Positions 51,867 to 62,027 of a stretch of DNA of 64,000 nucleotides are shown here, one piece after another. The notes under the pieces are model-generated. The model ran no database searches, was not told where the DNA came from, and saw only the letters and a list, made by a program, of their open reading frames with translations. Position 1 is the stretch's first letter. Every line of letters begins with the position of its first letter. The position numbers and the translations under genes are program-made. Origin of the DNA: Flavobacteriaceae bacterium (GTDB taxonomy: Bacteria; Bacteroidota; Bacteroidia; Flavobacteriales; Weeksellaceae); NCBI GenBank assembly GCA_031273305.1, contig JAISSC010000225.1, forward strand, positions 1 through 64,000, read 5' to 3'.

Positions 51867-54800
51867 ATGAAATTTTTAGTTTTTGACACCGAAACCACAG
51901 GTTTGCCTGCCAATGCCGGCGCACCTGTTTCCGATTCCGACAACTGGCCTCGTATGGTACAGATTGCATGGCAGTTGCACGATGAAAACGGAAACCTTAT
52001 CGAAAACTACGACTACATCATAAAACCGGAAGGATATGACATTCCTTTCAATGCTCAAAAAATTCACGGAATCAGCACTGAAAAAGCCTTAGCGGAAGGT
52101 CATGACCTGAAAACCGTACTGGAACAGTTTCATGCGGTTTTGGCAGAAAATCCTGTTCTGGTAGGGCAAAATATCTCTTTCGACATTCCGATCGTAGGAG
52201 CCGAATTTTATCGGAAATCACTGAAAAACAACATTGCTGATCTGCCTTTAATTGATACGGCGCAGGAAGGAACCAACTTTTGTGCCTTACCCGGAGGAAT
52301 GGGAGGAGGATTTAAATATCCCAAACTTTCGGAACTATACAAAAAACTGTTCGGACACAACTTTGCTGAGGCTCATAACGCTGCCGCAGATGTAAATGCC
52401 ACTGCACAGGCTTTTTGGGAATTGGTTCGTCTACGACAGATAAAGCCTAAGAAGCTACACTTTACCGAAGAACAACTAACCGCCTTTATTCAAAATCATC
52501 CGGAACCTTTCCGGGCTTTTGACATCGTAGTTCGTCAACAGGTAAAAGATTTTAATGCAAACCTTAAAAACAAAAGAGACGGAGGCAAAAAATCTTTAGA
52601 TAATATCAATTTTTCTCATTTTTTCCATTTTCACAACCACTCCGTTTACTCTATCCTGACTTCCACCAGCAAACATTCCGACCTCATCAAAAAAACACAG
52701 GAATACAACATGCCCGCTCTGGGAGTCACCGATTCGGGAAACTTGATGGGAGCCTTTGCTTTCCTGAACGAGATAAAAAAAGCCAACGACAGCATCAAGA
52801 ACCACAACAAAAAGGTGGAAGCCGGAGAACTTTCCGAGCCTGTGAAAAAAGAAATACTTCCCATCATAGGTTGTGAATTATACATATCCGAAAATTATCT
52901 CCAGAATAAATTTACCAAAGATAATCCTGACCGTAGATTCACCCAGATTTTACTGGCAAAAAACCATACCGGATTTAAAAACCTGTCCAAACTTTCTACT
53001 TTGGGTTATAAATTAGGACTGTATGCCGGATACCCTCGTATCGGAAAAGAACTGATTGAACAATATAAAGAAAACCTGATTGCAACTACCGGAGGACTGT
53101 CTTCCGAAGTTCCAAGTCTTATCTTGAACGTAGGAGAAAAACAGGCAGAAGAAGCCTTCGTGTACTGGCATAACCTGTTTGGGGAGGATTTTTATGTAGA
53201 ACTACTCCGCCATCACTTGGATGAAGAAGAACACCTCAACAAGGTATTACTCAAATTTGCCGAGAAATACGGGGTAAAAATACTGGCTCAAAACGATACT
53301 TTTTATATCAACAAGGAAGAAGCGGAAACACAGGATATTTTGCTCTGCATCAAGGATGGAGAAAAGCAATCTACCCCGATAGGAAGAGGATTCGGGAAAC
53401 GATTCGGGCTTCCGAACAACGAGTACAATTTCAAGTCTCAGGAAGAAATGGCGGCTTTGTTTGCGGACATTCCGGAAGCTATTGAAAATTTTGAAGATTT
53501 CATCAAAAAATTTGAGCCTTATGAATTAGCCAGAGAAGTTTTACTCCCTAAATTCCATATTCCTGATGAATTTGTCAATCCTCAGGATGAAACCGATGGA
53601 GGAAAACGAGGGGAAAACGCCTATTTGGCTCACCTCACTTGGGAAGGTGCCGTAAAACGGTATGGAGACAACCTGTCCGATAAAATTAGGGAACGTCTGG
53701 AGTTTGAACTTGAGATTATTGCGAAAACAGGCTATCCCGGATATTTCCTGATCGTACAGGATTTGACTTCTCAGGCGCGTAAGATGGGAGTTTCCGTCGG
53801 ACCGGGGCGGGGTTCTGCTGCCGGTTCCGCTGTGGCTTACTGTATAGGAATTACCAATATAGACCCGATTAAATACGATCTACTATTTGAGCGTTTTTTA
53901 AATCCGGACAGGGTATCCCTCCCCGATATTGATATTGATTTTGATGACCGCGGACGTGAAAAAATTATCCAGTGGGTGGTCGATAAATACGGAGAAAATC
54001 AGGTAGCTCAAATCATCACCTACGGCACACTTGCCGGACGGTCTGCAATCCGGGATGCCGGACGGGTGCTGGAACTTCCTCTGAGCGATACCGACCGCCT
54101 GTCTAAAAACCTGCCGTTCAATCTTAACCTGACCAAGCTAAAGAATAGGTCGGAAGCGGATTTACAGAAAGACTTCGGAAGAGAAGAGATCGAACCGGTA
54201 TTGCTGCTGAAACAAAAATTTGAATCTGATGATTTGGAAGGAAAGGTAATCCAAAATGCATATCATTTGGAAGGAAGCCTACGCAACACCGGAGTTCATG
54301 CCTGCGGGGTTATTATTACTCCGGAGGATATTACCAATCTGATTCCGGTGGCTGTTGCCAAAGATTCTACTCTGTTGGTGTCTCAATTCGACAACTCCGT
54401 AGTAGAAAGTGCCGGATTACTGAAAATGGACTTTTTGGGTCTGCGAACTTTAACTATCATCAGTGACACCATAGAAATTATTAAAAAACGTAAAGGAAAA
54501 GACGAAGCTCCGAATCCGGATGAATTTCCTCTGGATGATGAGCAGACGTACAACATATTCAAAACCGGGAACACCATCGGAATTTTCCAGTATGAATCGC
54601 CCGGAATGCAAAAACACCTAAAGGCACTCCAACCGGATAAATTCGAGGATTTAATTGCCATGAATGCGCTATATCGTCCGGGACCGTTACAATACATCCC
54701 GAACTTTATCAACCGGAAACACGGAAAGGAAGAAATCACCTACGACTTGCCTGATATGGAGGAATATCTGGCAGATACATACGGAATTACGGTTTATCAG

Positions 54801-56243
54801 GAGCAGGTGATGCTACTTTCCCAAAAGCTGGCAGGATTCAGCAAGGGTGATGCCGACGTCTTGCGTAAAGCGATGGGGAAAAAACAAATCGAAGTTTTGA
54901 ACAAAATGGAGGCTAAATTCCTTGATGGAGCCATTGAACGAGGACATCCGGAAGAAAAACTAAAAAAGATATGGGAAGACTGGAAAGCCTTTGCTCAATA
55001 TGCTTTCAATAAATCTCATTCCACCTGTTACGCCTTTATCGCTTTTCAAACTGCCTACCTGAAAGCTCATTATCCGGCAGAATTTATGGCTACATTATTG
55101 AGTAACAACTTAAACAACCTCAGCACGCTTACTTTCTTTATGGAAGAATGTAAAAATATGGGACTGGAAGTATTAGGGCCTGACATAAATGAAAGTGATT
55201 ATGAGTTCACCGTCAACGAGAAAGGAGCAATCCGCTTCGGTATGGGAGCAATTAAAGGAATCGGGGAAAATGCGGTGGAAGCTATTATCAATGAACGTCA
55301 GAAAAATGGGAAATACAACGGTTTATTTGAATTTTTTGAAAGAACCGACCTAAAGAACATTAATAAAAAAGTATTGGAAAATCTGGTACTAGCCGGAGCT
55401 TTTGACGAACTGTCCGAAAACAACCGGGCACAGTTCTTTATGGAAGAAAACGGTTCTACGACCATAGAAAAATTGGTGCGCTATGGAATTGCCTATCAGG
55501 ATAATAAAAGTTCCGCACAAAATTCTTTATTTGGAGACCTGGGGGATGAAGGTTTTGATGTGATGAAGCCGATTATTCCGAAAACTGAGGAATGGAGTGC
55601 GATGTATAAGTTGAGCAAGGAAAAAGAAGTGGTAGGAATCTACATTTCGGCACATCCGATGGATAATTACAAGTATGAAATTGCCCTGATCAAACCTAAA
55701 AATATTGCGGAAATCAATGAACACAAGGAAGATTACATTAATAAAGAAGTCTATATCGCAGGGATGATTACCCGGTTTGAGCATCGGGATGTGGATAACG
55801 GAAGAACCCGAATGGCTTTTTTTGATGTGGAAGACAAAACCGGTACTATTTCTCTGAAATTGAAAAAAAACTACCTCGATTTCCAAAAATACCTGATGCC
55901 CAATTTATTTGTCCTGATAAAAATTACCGTCGGGGTGATACGGGATAACGGTTTTGTGTATACCAACGTTCTGAATATGGAAGAATTGAGCGAAGTGATC
56001 AGTAAACATACCAAGAAACTAACCATCAAAATTAATCTGGAAGAACTGGATGAAAACACACTGGTTTCCTTAAACAGAATTTGTGACCAGAACGCCGGAG
56101 CAAAAGATATTCATTTTGAAATTGTTGATACAAAAAATAATCTGTTCCTGCAATCTTCGTCTATGAACAAACGGGTAAATATTACCAAAGAAGTGCTGGA
56201 TGAAATTAAGGATAAATTACTTCTGGATTTTAAATTGAATTAG
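51867..56243 (+). CDS. dnaE: DNA polymerase III alpha subunit with N-terminal exonuclease
   Basis: This is the replicative polymerase, 1458 residues from ATG 51867. Residues 1-190 are a DnaQ-like 3'-5' exonuclease (FDTETTGLPANAG with Asp 7 and Glu 9; LVGQNISFDIPIVGAEF; EAHNAAADVNATAQAF). The PHP domain starts near 250 (FHFHNHSVYSILTSTSKHSD). The polymerase core follows, with SVGPGRGSAAGSAVAYCIG and the PDIDIDFDDRGREK catalytic Asp cluster (D687, D689, D691), then GIFQYESPGMQKHLK, the beta-clamp/OB parts (VYIAGMITRFEHRDVDNGRT) and the C-terminal tail. The fused exonuclease gives proofreading without a separate DnaQ, as known in Bacteroidota. It is transcribed alone. Confidence 0.95.
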   Translation: MKFLVFDTETTGLPANAGAPVSDSDNWPRMVQIAWQLHDENGNLIENYDYIIKPEGYDIPFNAQKIHGISTEKALAEGHDLKTVLEQFHAVLAENPVLVGQNISFDIPIVGAEFYRKSLKNNIADLPLIDTAQEGTNFCALPGGMGGGFKYPKLSELYKKLFGHNFAEAHNAAADVNATAQAFWELVRLRQIKPKKLHFTEEQLTAFIQNHPEPFRAFDIVVRQQVKDFNANLKNKRDGGKKSLDNINFSHFFHFHNHSVYSILTSTSKHSDLIKKTQEYNMPALGVTDSGNLMGAFAFLNEIKKANDSIKNHNKKVEAGELSEPVKKEILPIIGCELYISENYLQNKFTKDNPDRRFTQILLAKNHTGFKNLSKLSTLGYKLGLYAGYPRIGKELIEQYKENLIATTGGLSSEVPSLILNVGEKQAEEAFVYWHNLFGEDFYVELLRHHLDEEEHLNKVLLKFAEKYGVKILAQNDTFYINKEEAETQDILLCIKDGEKQSTPIGRGFGKRFGLPNNEYNFKSQEEMAALFADIPEAIENFEDFIKKFEPYELAREVLLPKFHIPDEFVNPQDETDGGKRGENAYLAHLTWEGAVKRYGDNLSDKIRERLEFELEIIAKTGYPGYFLIVQDLTSQARKMGVSVGPGRGSAAGSAVAYCIGITNIDPIKYDLLFERFLNPDRVSLPDIDIDFDDRGREKIIQWVVDKYGENQVAQIITYGTLAGRSAIRDAGRVLELPLSDTDRLSKNLPFNLNLTKLKNRSEADLQKDFGREEIEPVLLLKQKFESDDLEGKVIQNAYHLEGSLRNTGVHACGVIITPEDITNLIPVAVAKDSTLLVSQFDNSVVESAGLLKMDFLGLRTLTIISDTIEIIKKRKGKDEAPNPDEFPLDDEQTYNIFKTGNTIGIFQYESPGMQKHLKALQPDKFEDLIAMNALYRPGPLQYIPNFINRKHGKEEITYDLPDMEEYLADTYGITVYQEQVMLLSQKLAGFSKGDADVLRKAMGKKQIEVLNKMEAKFLDGAIERGHPEEKLKKIWEDWKAFAQYAFNKSHSTCYAFIAFQTAYLKAHYPAEFMATLLSNNLNNLSTLTFFMEECKNMGLEVLGPDINESDYEFTVNEKGAIRFGMGAIKGIGENAVEAIINERQKNGKYNGLFEFFERTDLKNINKKVLENLVLAGAFDELSENNRAQFFMEENGSTTIEKLVRYGIAYQDNKSSAQNSLFGDLGDEGFDVMKPIIPKTEEWSAMYKLSKEKEVVGIYISAHPMDNYKYEIALIKPKNIAEINEHKEDYINKEVYIAGMITRFEHRDVDNGRTRMAFFDVEDKTGTISLKLKKNYLDFQKYLMPNLFVLIKITVGVIRDNGFVYTNVLNMEELSEVISKHTKKLTIKINLEELDENTLVSLNRICDQNAGAKDIHFEIVDTKNNLFLQSSSMNKRVNITKEVLDEIKDKLLLDFKLN

Positions 56244-56355
56244 GATGAAAAATACGATGTTTCTTCACCGCTTAATTTATTTTCAATAAAATTGTGTATT
56301 TTTGTGGGTTATATGAGAATTTTTTATTTCCCAAATTAAATCATTATCCCAGCTC

Positions 56356-57627
56356 ATGAAAAATTTTTTCAATGAAATAAAAACCATTATACATCTTATT
56401 CTCCCTGACTCTAAAAAAGAATTTTTTATTTTACTCATTTTTATACTTCTTTATTATCCGTTAGGAATATACCTCTCGCTTACCACTAATATTATTGATG
56501 GAGATCGCACAGATATGTATTTTGGTTTCGATAATGGTATTTGCCTATATTTGGGCTCTGGAGAGCCTGCAACTCATCCGTTAACCCAATATTTTTATAT
56601 TCCTTTAACAATTTTATATCAAAAAATTCAGCTTTATAATATCCATGAAAAAACGTACACCTTATTTGTAGTTTTCTTATGCAGTCTTTTTATAGCTTGG
56701 TCTAATTTATTTATTTTTAAATATTTAAAGAATATAATAAAATTAAATCTAAAAATATGTTGTCTTCTTACTTTATTCTTTTCTTTTTTTGGTGGGGCAA
56801 TAACTTTATCATTTACCCCTGAAACTTTTACCTTCACTTTATTCTTACTTACAGCGAACCTATACCTTGCCTCTTATTTTTTATCAAAGGGGACGGGACT
56901 TAGCTACTTCTATTATATAATTTCCGGAACTTTAATAACCGGGCAGACAATTACGAATGCTCCTAAAGTACTTATTCCCATAATTTTTGAGAAGAAACTT
57001 TCCTTAAAAAATATATTATATTCCTTCCTTAAAATTGCAGTAGTTACTGTATTTATAACTTATCTGAGCACTGCACTTATCTTAAGGAAAAACCAATGGG
57101 ACTTGGAAACATTTTTGCTTTATAATGTTAAGCGAAAAGGTTGGTTTCAGGCAGAAGGTTTTTCTGCTTTTGATTCTTTTATTTCTTATTTTCTTGGAGG
57201 TAATACACTATTCCCCTCTTCAAGGATAGACAAAAGTCCGTATATGAATCAAGAAATATATCTTAATTTTTATGACTCCTGGTATCAATATCTTTTTATT
57301 TTCATTATAATTTTGCTTATGGGTTTCGCAATTGTGATGAATAGTAAAAACAAACTCTTCTGGATACTTATACTAACTTTACCCGCAGATTTGTTTTATC
57401 ATTACATCCTAAAAGTCGGTATAGATGTAGCATTTTTATACGGAGGACATTTTATTTTTGTTATTCCTCTTATCTTGGGATGGTTGTTTAAAGTGCTTTC
57501 TCCCGAAAAGCAGCGATTTTTAGGGTATTTACTTACGGGATTAACTATAATGCTCATTTTTAATAACGGATACAGAATCTGGCAATTTATACAACTGGCT
57601 CAAAGCCTGTATCCTAATAATTCTTAG
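56356..57627 (+). CDS. polytopic membrane protein, possibly GT-C-like
   Basis: The 423-residue protein has about ten to eleven hydrophobic segments and no known motif that I can name. A first loop, TNIIDGDRTDMYFGFDNGIC, contains acidic residues of the type seen in GT-C glycosyltransferases after the first helix, but no defined DxD signature could be fixed. It may be a lipid-linked sugar transferase or an uncharacterised transporter. It starts 112 bases after dnaE and is followed by a 436-base gap, so it is probably independent. Confidence 0.6.
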   Translation: MKNFFNEIKTIIHLILPDSKKEFFILLIFILLYYPLGIYLSLTTNIIDGDRTDMYFGFDNGICLYLGSGEPATHPLTQYFYIPLTILYQKIQLYNIHEKTYTLFVVFLCSLFIAWSNLFIFKYLKNIIKLNLKICCLLTLFFSFFGGAITLSFTPETFTFTLFLLTANLYLASYFLSKGTGLSYFYYIISGTLITGQTITNAPKVLIPIIFEKKLSLKNILYSFLKIAVVTVFITYLSTALILRKNQWDLETFLLYNVKRKGWFQAEGFSAFDSFISYFLGGNTLFPSSRIDKSPYMNQEIYLNFYDSWYQYLFIFIIILLMGFAIVMNSKNKLFWILILTLPADLFYHYILKVGIDVAFLYGGHFIFVIPLILGWLFKVLSPEKQRFLGYLLTGLTIMLIFNNGYRIWQFIQLAQSLYPNNS

Positions 57628-57835
57628 ATATTAATTCATAATTTTATTCTTTACAAATTTTCCGACAATTACACCAACCATTTTCTTATATCATTTATTT
57701 ATCCAAACGGAAATGGCGCGCATAAAATATGTAAAAATAAAATAAAAAGCCGCCATTAGTTAAATTTATAATAGCTTTTTGCGAATAAGTCAATATTTGG
57801 CTGAATATTAACACGACTTTAAGAAAAAGAAACCT

Positions 57836-57843
57836 TACCTTTG
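57836..57843 (+). promoter_or_regulatory. -7 box in the gap 57628-58063, TACCTTTG
   Basis: TACCTTTG matches TAnnTTTG. If it serves the gene at 58064, the leader would be about 215 bases long. The gap is otherwise AT-rich with no gene; a weak hairpin (AAAAAGCCGCC with later TAGCTTTTT) is visible near 57750. Confidence 0.35.
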
Positions 57844-58063
57844 AACCTTAATTAAAGTTCTGTGTTTAAGTATCTTTATGAGCGTATTTTATTCACTGCT
57901 TAAGATTTTTATTTTGTAAACATGAATATTTTTATCAGAATCCCGTTTTTTCAGGTATCCAATATAAATTTTTGGTTACTTAGATTTTATACGGTACATA
58001 GACCTGCTTATTTAAAAAGTTGTTTTTCACATTAAAATCATTATTAAACATATCATCAAATAA

Positions 58064-59893
58064 ATGACTAAATCTTTTCATACTTTTCATATTCCGGTGA
58101 TGGGATTAGCTTACACTATTGACACTCCGGTTAAAGTTGCCCGCTTTGGTATCTCTTCTGTAATTTCCATTGTTCAGGACTCTCTGATAGAGAAAATGCG
58201 GGAATATTATTATAAGAAAAACAACAAAGCCTATCATCCTATTGAGCCGTCAGAGCCTGATTATCGTGCAAAAAGGATTAAAGATTACCTGAATCTGCTT
58301 AACCAGATGGTTCAGGCACAGATAGAAAAATTAAAAAATTCTTCTTTCGAACCGGGTTCAGATTTGATCCTTTATTTTGAAATGTTACCTGAAGAGAATT
58401 TCCTTAAAAAATTATACAACAAAATGAAGGAAATTCACGATAAATTTGAACTGAAAACCATCCAGCAGGAACTAAAGGCACACTTAAAACCCGGCAGTAT
58501 TGATGTCAACATCATGACCAAAGTAGACAATAACCGGTATCATAAAGACGGTTCCATTATTGAAGATGGTTCTGATGCTATTGCGGCGTTACGCGGATAT
58601 TCTGAAAGCAACCTGATAAACTCTTCCATCATCTTTTCGGCGGGAATGAACCCCCGATTATTCAATTATCTGGAAAATATTCCTGCATTCACAGAGATAA
58701 AGAACGGGAGTTTTGAAAAAAAGATAATCATAAAGGTAAGCGATTACCGCTCGGCAATCATTCAGGGAAAATATTTAGCTAAAAAGGGACTATGGGTATC
58801 CGAATTTCGAATCGAGTCGGGATTAAACTGTGGAGGACATGCTTTTGCCAGTCAGGGACATATGCTTGGACCTATTTTAGAAGAATTTAAAATCAAACGA
58901 GAATCTCTGAGCCTTGAGTTATTTGAAATCTATGCCAAGACTTTACAATTAAAAGGAAAAACTCCTCCGGAAAAGACTCCTGAGATTTCTATTACCGTGC
59001 AGGGAGGAATCGGAACTCATGAAGAAAATGAATTTCTCCGCACTTATTATCAGATAAATTCCACCGGATGGGGAAGCCCTTTTTTATTGGTTCCTGAAGC
59101 TGTAAGTATTGATGACGAGACGTTGCAGGCTCTGGTTAAATCAACGGAAAACGATATTCTTTTAAGTAAAAATTCTCCTTTAGGAGTTCCTTTTAACTAC
59201 CTTAAAAATATTTCCGGAGAAAAGGAAAAATACGGTTTAGCTGAAAAAGGATGTCCGGGAAGTCCATGTACGGAAAAATTTTTAACATCGGATACTGAGT
59301 TTACCCAAAGACCTATCTGTACGGCTTCGGTTTCCTATATACGGCAAAAGATCAAACAAATCAAAAAACTGGATATAAGCGAGGAACAACGAAGGGAACA
59401 AATTGCGAATATTCTGACTAAAGAATGTTTATGTGCCGGATTGAGCAACTCTGCATTACGAAAATACAAACTCTCCCCGATAACCAAAGACATTCTGGGA
59501 GTAACCGTATGCCCTGGTCCTAATATAGCTTATTTTGACAAGGTAGTTTCCCTTAAAGATATGGTAGACCACATCTATGGTCGTGCCAATATTCTGAAAT
59601 CCGGATACCGCCCGCATATGTTTATCAAAGAACTTCATATTTATATGAATTACCTGAAAGACCAGGTTACTGAAATAGCAGATTATACGGATAAAAAACT
59701 GGCTAATTATTACGAAATATTCTGTCAGAACATGCAGAATGCAGTAGAATATTACCGTACACGGATAAACAGTATAATTCCTAAAGACGAGAATAAGAAT
59801 CAATTCCAATCAGAACTAAAATCCATAGAAAAAGAAATAGGCAAAGTTTTGAAAAACATCAAACTTTCTTTTCAGAAACAACTGATTGGCTAA
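58064..59893 (+). CDS. conserved protein of unknown function, TIM-barrel-like with Cys cluster
   Basis: This 609-residue soluble protein is not a family that I recognise. The middle (about 185-360) reads like a flavin-binding TIM barrel: VSEFRIESGLNCGGHAFASQ (about 246-265), then EISITVQGGIGTHEENEFLR (Gly-Gly at 314-315) and GWGSPFLLVPEAVSIDD, similar in style to nitronate monooxygenase-like barrels. The C-terminal third has Cys 397, 402 (CPGSPC), 419, 455, 457 (CLC) and 483, which could hold an iron-sulfur cluster. The last 70 residues are helical. Redox function is inference only. Confidence 0.7.
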   Translation: MTKSFHTFHIPVMGLAYTIDTPVKVARFGISSVISIVQDSLIEKMREYYYKKNNKAYHPIEPSEPDYRAKRIKDYLNLLNQMVQAQIEKLKNSSFEPGSDLILYFEMLPEENFLKKLYNKMKEIHDKFELKTIQQELKAHLKPGSIDVNIMTKVDNNRYHKDGSIIEDGSDAIAALRGYSESNLINSSIIFSAGMNPRLFNYLENIPAFTEIKNGSFEKKIIIKVSDYRSAIIQGKYLAKKGLWVSEFRIESGLNCGGHAFASQGHMLGPILEEFKIKRESLSLELFEIYAKTLQLKGKTPPEKTPEISITVQGGIGTHEENEFLRTYYQINSTGWGSPFLLVPEAVSIDDETLQALVKSTENDILLSKNSPLGVPFNYLKNISGEKEKYGLAEKGCPGSPCTEKFLTSDTEFTQRPICTASVSYIRQKIKQIKKLDISEEQRREQIANILTKECLCAGLSNSALRKYKLSPITKDILGVTVCPGPNIAYFDKVVSLKDMVDHIYGRANILKSGYRPHMFIKELHIYMNYLKDQVTEIADYTDKKLANYYEIFCQNMQNAVEYYRTRINSIIPKDENKNQFQSELKSIEKEIGKVLKNIKLSFQKQLIG

Positions 59894-59987
59894 CTCTGAT
59901 CTCATCCAAAATGAAGTGCTTTACATTATAAATTCGGTAATTTTTTAGCACTTCCTTATATTTTTTAATTATTTTTGAATATACAAA

Positions 59988-60491
59988 ATGGCTTTCATCA
60001 AAATTCAATATTATAAAACCGGATACGGAGAATTGATCTTAGGTTCTTATGAAGAGAAGCTATGTTTATGCGATTGGCGTTACCGAAAAAACAGGGAAAC
60101 CATCGACAGCCGAATTAAAAAATTCCTGAAATCGGAATTTGTTGAAGAAACTTCTACTCCGGTTCAGGAGGCTATTTTACAATTAGAGGAATACTTTAGA
60201 CGAGAACGAAAAGAATTTAGCATTCCCATCCTGCTTTGTGGTACGGATTTTCAACAATCCGTGTGGAATGAACTCCTGAAAATTCCTTACGGAAAAACGG
60301 AGACCTATTTGGGACAGGCAAAGAAAATGAAGAATGAAAAAGCCATCCGTGCCGTTGCTTCTGCGAACGGAGCCAATGCCATTTCCATAATGATCCCCTG
60401 CCATCGGGTTATCGGGTCTAACGGAGAATTAACAGGCTACGCCGGAGGATTACCTACAAAAAAACAATTACTGGAAATAGAAACGGATTGA
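59988..60491 (+). CDS. ogt: methylated-DNA-protein-cysteine methyltransferase
   Basis: This suicide enzyme moves alkyl groups from O6-methylguanine to its own Cys. The 167-residue protein has the active-site motif MIPCHRVIGSNGELTGYAGG with the acceptor Cys in PCHR, the DNA-binding FQQSVWNELLKIPYGKTETY helix pair and AIRAVASANGANAISI. It lies alone on the plus strand between a gap and the yegP terminator. The short N-terminal domain resembles Ogt more than the Ada fusion. Confidence 0.93.
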   Translation: MAFIKIQYYKTGYGELILGSYEEKLCLCDWRYRKNRETIDSRIKKFLKSEFVEETSTPVQEAILQLEEYFRRERKEFSIPILLCGTDFQQSVWNELLKIPYGKTETYLGQAKKMKNEKAIRAVASANGANAISIMIPCHRVIGSNGELTGYAGGLPTKKQLLEIETD

Positions 60492-60540
60492 TTTTGGTCG
60501 TTAAGGCTTGAATTTTATACCCTAAAACAGTGAATAATAA

Positions 60541-60570
60541 AAAAAGGCTGCCCTACTTTTCGGACAGCCT
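60541..60570 (-). terminator. terminator of the yegP-like gene
   Basis: Read on the minus strand, AGGCTGTCC pairs with GGGCAGCCT (60570-60562 with 60553-60545, one mismatch) over an 8-base loop and is followed by a T run. Confidence 0.65.
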
Positions 60571-60624
60571 CATCTTTCCTTTCTTAGTAAATAATCAAAC
60601 CTAAATTAGGTCTCAGTTAATCTT

Positions 60625-60951
60625 CTATTTAGATAAATCAACTGTTTCTGCCGTTGGTGCATTATTCATTACTGATTTTACCCCATTTTTAGCATTTGCT
60701 TCATTGTCATAAGGTTCACTGGATCCAACCACTTGACCGTTTCCGGCTTTCAGGTTAAAAAACCACTTCTTGTTAGCTGCCTGTTTCAATTCAAAACGAT
60801 CCTCGTTTTTAGAATTTCTTTTTACAGAGCTAACTCCTTTTTGACAGTTTGTCTTCTGGGTATACCCTTCACTCGAAAGGATAATTTGCCCACTTTTAGC
60901 TTTTAGTCTAAAACGAAAAGCTCCTGATTTGTCTTTAAAAATTTCAAACAT
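60625..60951 (-). CDS. YegP/DUF1508 family protein
   Basis: The 108-residue protein consists of two tandem repeats of a short beta-rich unit: MFEIFKDKSGAFRFRLKAKS then GQIILSSEGYTQKTNCQKGV, and RFELKQAANKKWFFNLKAGN then GQVVGSSEPYDNEANAKNGV. This is the YegP/DUF1508 architecture, small proteins of unknown function that are widespread in bacteria. The gap upstream (60952-61157) is AT-rich and I see nothing in it. Confidence 0.88.
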   Translation of the reverse strand: MFEIFKDKSGAFRFRLKAKSGQIILSSEGYTQKTNCQKGVSSVKRNSKNEDRFELKQAANKKWFFNLKAGNGQVVGSSEPYDNEANAKNGVKSVMNNAPTAETVDLSK

Positions 60952-61157
60952 AATTGTACAATTTTAGTGTCACTTTACTATAATTATTTAGTGTTATTCT
61001 CTTTACATTATTATTTATATGTGTTTTTCCAATTAACAAAAATAGCAATATTCCCTAACTTATTTTAACTTCCTATATAAAAATAAGAACATATCAATGG
61101 ACAAAAATAATATATTTTTATGACATAATATGTACGAGGTATGTTAAAATTGTTTTT

Positions 61158-61949
61158 TCAATATCTTTTTAATATAATCTTTTGCCGCCCTACTTCATAG
61201 CACACTATTGCAACGGCATTGCTGACATTCAGGGAGTCTATTTTACCTCTCATAGGAATTATTATATTTTGCTTTATCTTGTTTTTCCAGAAATCCGAAA
61301 TTCCCGAATGTTCCGTCCCAAACACAATGGCAGTGGGCTTTGACAAGTCTGCGTCCTGAATATTTATCGATGTTTCATTCATATAGGTAGCATACGTAGA
61401 AATTTTGTTTTTCTTCAGAAATTCATAAATTTTTTCATTATTGGAAGATATGACCGGAATATTAAAGAAACTTCCTACGGAAGAACGTATTACATTCGGA
61501 TTATAAATATCTGCCTTTTCTTCGCAAAGAACCACAGCATCCACTCCAAAAGCATCGGCAGAGCGGCATATCGCCCCAAGATTTCCGGGCTTTTCTACCG
61601 ATTCAATGATCAACACAAAAGGATTATCGGATAAGTTGATTTCCGAGAGGTCATATAACTTATACTCATATACTCCTATAATTCCCTCCGTAATTTTCCT
61701 GTACGCTATTTTATTGTAAACCGTTTGAGACACCTCATATTTCACGGCTGATTCCGGTAATTCCGTTGAGTTCTGAAAGATTTCAGGCTGAATATAGAAC
61801 TCCACCGGATGAAATCCGTTCTGTATCGCAAAAAAGTTTTCCTGCCTGCCTTCTACCGCAAATTTTTTCTGTATCTTCCGTTCCCTGCTTTTTTCTAACA
61901 ACTTTATCAGATTTTTTACCTTAGGGTTCTTGTCGCTTTCGATATGCAT
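61158..61949 (-). CDS. TrmH-family (SpoU) RNA methyltransferase
   Basis: A SAM-dependent 2'-O-methyltransferase acting on rRNA or tRNA. ATG 61949 gives 263 residues (an upstream ATG at 61970 adds seven). An N-terminal substrate-binding part (KVKNLIKLLEKSRERKIQKK) is followed by the SPOUT knot with the three motifs: SVEKPGNLGAICRSADAFG, ATYMNETSINIQDADLSKPT then AIVFGTEHSGISDFW, and IPMRGKIDSLNVSNAVAIVC. The knot Asn and Glu residues of the family are visible. The exact nucleotide modified cannot be told. Confidence 0.9.
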   Translation of the reverse strand: MHIESDKNPKVKNLIKLLEKSRERKIQKKFAVEGRQENFFAIQNGFHPVEFYIQPEIFQNSTELPESAVKYEVSQTVYNKIAYRKITEGIIGVYEYKLYDLSEINLSDNPFVLIIESVEKPGNLGAICRSADAFGVDAVVLCEEKADIYNPNVIRSSVGSFFNIPVISSNNEKIYEFLKKNKISTYATYMNETSINIQDADLSKPTAIVFGTEHSGISDFWKNKIKQNIIIPMRGKIDSLNVSNAVAIVCYEVGRQKIILKRY

Positions 61950-61997
61950 GATATAAAGAAATTTACTCAAAAATAACTAAACTTCCTGATTTTTGGA

Positions 61998-62005
61998 TAA
62001 TTTTG
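61998..62005 (+). promoter_or_regulatory. -7 box of the barnase gene, TAATTTTG
   Basis: TAATTTTG matches TAnnTTTG, 22 bases before the GTG start codon at 62028. Confidence 0.4.
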
Positions 62006-62027
62006 TCCTTTATATTTAACTTTAAAT

